A stretch of 7,519 bases of DNA from JAWWBG01 sp033721095. GTDB taxonomy: Bacteria > Actinomycetota > Nitriliruptoria > Nitriliruptorales > Nitriliruptoraceae. The translations under genes and the position numbers were made by a program. The stretch is from assembly GCA_033721095.1 (NCBI GenBank), contig JAWWBG010000133.1, positions 1 through 7,519 of the forward strand, read 5' to 3'. The notes under the pieces are model-generated. The model had not been told where the DNA came from and made no database searches. It saw only the letters and a list, made by a program, of their open reading frames with translations. Below are positions 6,282 through 7,519 of this stretch, piece after piece; the first letter of the stretch is position 1, and each line of letters opens with the position of its first letter.

Positions 6282-7348
6282 CCAACGCATCGGGATCGCA
6301 TGTCTGGCGCGGCATCATCCACGAGTACCGCGACCGCATGCCGGTCGACGACGACACGGAGATCGTGACGTTGCGCGAGGGTGGCACGCCCCTCATCCAC
6401 TCGGAGCACCTGTCCGAGCTGACCGGCTGCGAGGTGCACCTCAAGTTCGACGGCGCCAACCCGACGGGCTCCTTCAAGGATCGCGGCATGACGATGGCGA
6501 TCACGAAGGCCAAGGAGGCAGGTGCCCGTGCGGTGATCTGCGCGTCGACGGGCAACACGTCCGCGTCGGCGGCGGCGTATGCAGGCAAGGCCGGAATGAC
6601 CTGTGGCGTCATCGTTCCGGCGGGCAAGATCGCCCTGGGCAAGATGGCGCAGGCGCTCGTGCACGGCGCCAAGGTGATCCAGGTCGACGCCAACTTCGAC
6701 CAGGCACTGAGCATCTGCCTGACCCTCGACGAGAAGTACCCGGTCGAGCTGGTCAACTCGGTCAACCCGTACCGCATCGACGGCCAACGATCCGGGGCGT
6801 GGGAGATCTGCGACCAACTGGGTCGGGCGCCCGATGTCCACGTGATGCCCGTCGGCAACGCCGGCAACATCACGGCCTACTGGCGCGGCTACCGCGAGTA
6901 CCACGCCGACGGAGTCATCGCTGAACTGCCGGTGATGCGCGGGTTCCAGGCGGCGGGCGCAGCACCGATCGTCGAGGACCGGATCGTCGAGAATCCGCAG
7001 ACGATCGCGACGGCGATCCGCATTGGCAACCCGGCCTCGTGGGATCACGCCGTCGCTGCCGCCAGCGAGTCGAACGGCTCGATTCGCGCCGTCACGGATC
7101 GCGAGATCCTCAACGCCTACCGGATGATCGCCCGCCACGGCGTGTTCGCCGAGATGGCCAGTGCGTCATCAGTGGCCGGCCTGCTCCAGCTGAAGGAGTC
7201 GGGCGACCTTGACCGCGGCCAGGTCGTGGTCTGCGTGCTGACCGGCCATGGCCTCAAGGACCCCGACTGGGCGATCGCCGGCGCTCCCACTCCGCCAACC
7301 ATTCCCGCGGACGTTGACGCGGCCGCTGAGATCCTGGAGCTGGCGTGA
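6278..7348 (+). CDS. thrC: Threonine synthase
   Basis: PLP-dependent fold-type II enzyme converting O-phospho-L-homoserine to L-threonine and phosphate, the last step of threonine synthesis. The product has 356 residues, matching the shorter ThrC class of about 350-360 found in Actinomycetota and Bacillus rather than the longer type of about 430 in enterobacteria. The Schiff-base lysine is K67 in NPTGSFKDRGM (61-71). STGNTSASAAAYAGKAGM (90-107) forms the substrate/cofactor loop. PVGNAGNI (191-198) contains the glycine/asparagine loop that cups the PLP phosphate. LTGHGLKDP (321-329) is the characteristic C-terminal motif. The ATG overlaps the hom stop by four bases, with a weak GAGG site ten bases upstream. 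The gene overlaps thrB by four bases downstream. Confidence 0.97.
   Translation: MTNASGSHVWRGIIHEYRDRMPVDDDTEIVTLREGGTPLIHSEHLSELTGCEVHLKFDGANPTGSFKDRGMTMAITKAKEAGARAVICASTGNTSASAAAYAGKAGMTCGVIVPAGKIALGKMAQALVHGAKVIQVDANFDQALSICLTLDEKYPVELVNSVNPYRIDGQRSGAWEICDQLGRAPDVHVMPVGNAGNITAYWRGYREYHADGVIAELPVMRGFQAAGAAPIVEDRIVENPQTIATAIRIGNPASWDHAVAAASESNGSIRAVTDREILNAYRMIARHGVFAEMASASSVAGLLQLKESGDLDRGQVVVCVLTGHGLKDPDWAIAGAPTPPTIPADVDAAAEILELA
7336..7339 (+). promoter_or_regulatory. Ribosome binding site of thrB
   Basis: GGAG lies within the last codons of thrC, five bases before the GTG at 7345. It supports that start and the four-base overlap. Confidence 0.5.
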
Positions 7349-7519
7349 CCGCACCCATCGCCGAGGTGCGGGTCCCGGCGACGACGGCGAACCTCGGACC
7401 GGGCTTCGACAGCTTCGGGGTCGCGCTGGACCTGCACCTGGCCGCTCGCGCCGTACCCCGGGGCCAACAGCGGATCATGGCCACCGGCGAGGGCGCCGAC
7501 CAGCTGTCCACCGGCGAGC
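7345..7519 (+). CDS. thrB: Homoserine kinase, N-terminal part (3' truncated by window edge)
   Basis: GHMP-superfamily kinase that phosphorylates L-homoserine with ATP to give O-phosphohomoserine, the substrate of the adjacent ThrC. Only 58 complete codons are visible, against about 300 in the whole family member. The N-terminus reads VRVPATTANLGPGFDSFG (residues 8-25), the hallmark first motif of homoserine kinases, followed by VALDLHL. The GTG start overlaps the thrC TGA by four bases (GTGA) and has a well-placed ribosome binding site. The ATP-binding glycine/serine-rich motif of GHMP kinases would lie beyond the window. The gene completes the hom-thrC-thrB threonine cluster. Confidence 0.95.
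   Translation, partial: MTAPIAEVRVPATTANLGPGFDSFGVALDLHLAARAVPRGQQRIMATGEGADQLSTGE

Noticed and set aside
3660..6290. An 876-residue open frame on the minus strand across the EF-G-like and hom genes
   Set aside because: It is a shadow of high third-position G/C in the + strand genes. It spans two clear genes and a gap, its low-complexity Arg/Asp/Val/Gly-rich translation resembles no family, and it has no convincing start context.

Overview
The window looks like a chromosomal stretch from a high-GC, actinobacterial-type genome (Actinomycetota, possibly a deep-branching lineage). The grounds are a strong G/C bias at third codon positions by eye, frequent GTG and TTG starts, and the gene order argS-lysA-...-hom-thrC-thrB, which is a familiar arrangement in Actinomycetota. 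All seven genes lie on the + strand and the window is almost wholly coding. I see no RNA genes, mobile elements, CRISPR arrays or long repeats.

Layout: (1) 1-709, the C-terminal part of arginyl-tRNA synthetase (argS), truncated by the window edge. (2) 709-2007, diaminopimelate decarboxylase (lysA), overlapping argS by one base. (3) 2004-2816, a GNAT-family N-acetyltransferase with an extra N-terminal region of about 100 residues, overlapping lysA by four bases. (4) 2847-4838, a 663-residue paralogue of elongation factor G with altered GTPase switch residues. (5) 4944-6281, homoserine dehydrogenase with a C-terminal ACT domain (hom), preceded by a G/C-rich gap of 105 bases with potential for secondary structure. 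(6) 6278-7348, threonine synthase (thrC). (7) 7345 to the window end, the start of homoserine kinase (thrB). The last three genes are joined by four-base start/stop overlaps.

How the genes work together: LysA makes lysine from meso-diaminopimelate. Hom, ThrB and ThrC carry the other aspartate-family branch from aspartate semialdehyde through homoserine and phosphohomoserine to threonine. ArgS charges tRNA-Arg. The two genes that do not belong to this biosynthetic core are the GNAT protein and the EF-G-like GTPase, which sit between lysA and hom. The EF-G-like gene is the only one bounded by non-coding gaps on both sides, each with a weak promoter candidate, so it may be transcribed separately and the run may be two or three transcription units rather than one.

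The most interesting item is the EF-G-like protein. It keeps the ribosome-facing domain IV loops and the nucleotide-binding P-loop, but it lacks the histidine that normally follows the DxPG motif and helps trigger GTP hydrolysis. Otherwise the region is ordinary core metabolism, and I do not see evidence for an undescribed multi-gene system.
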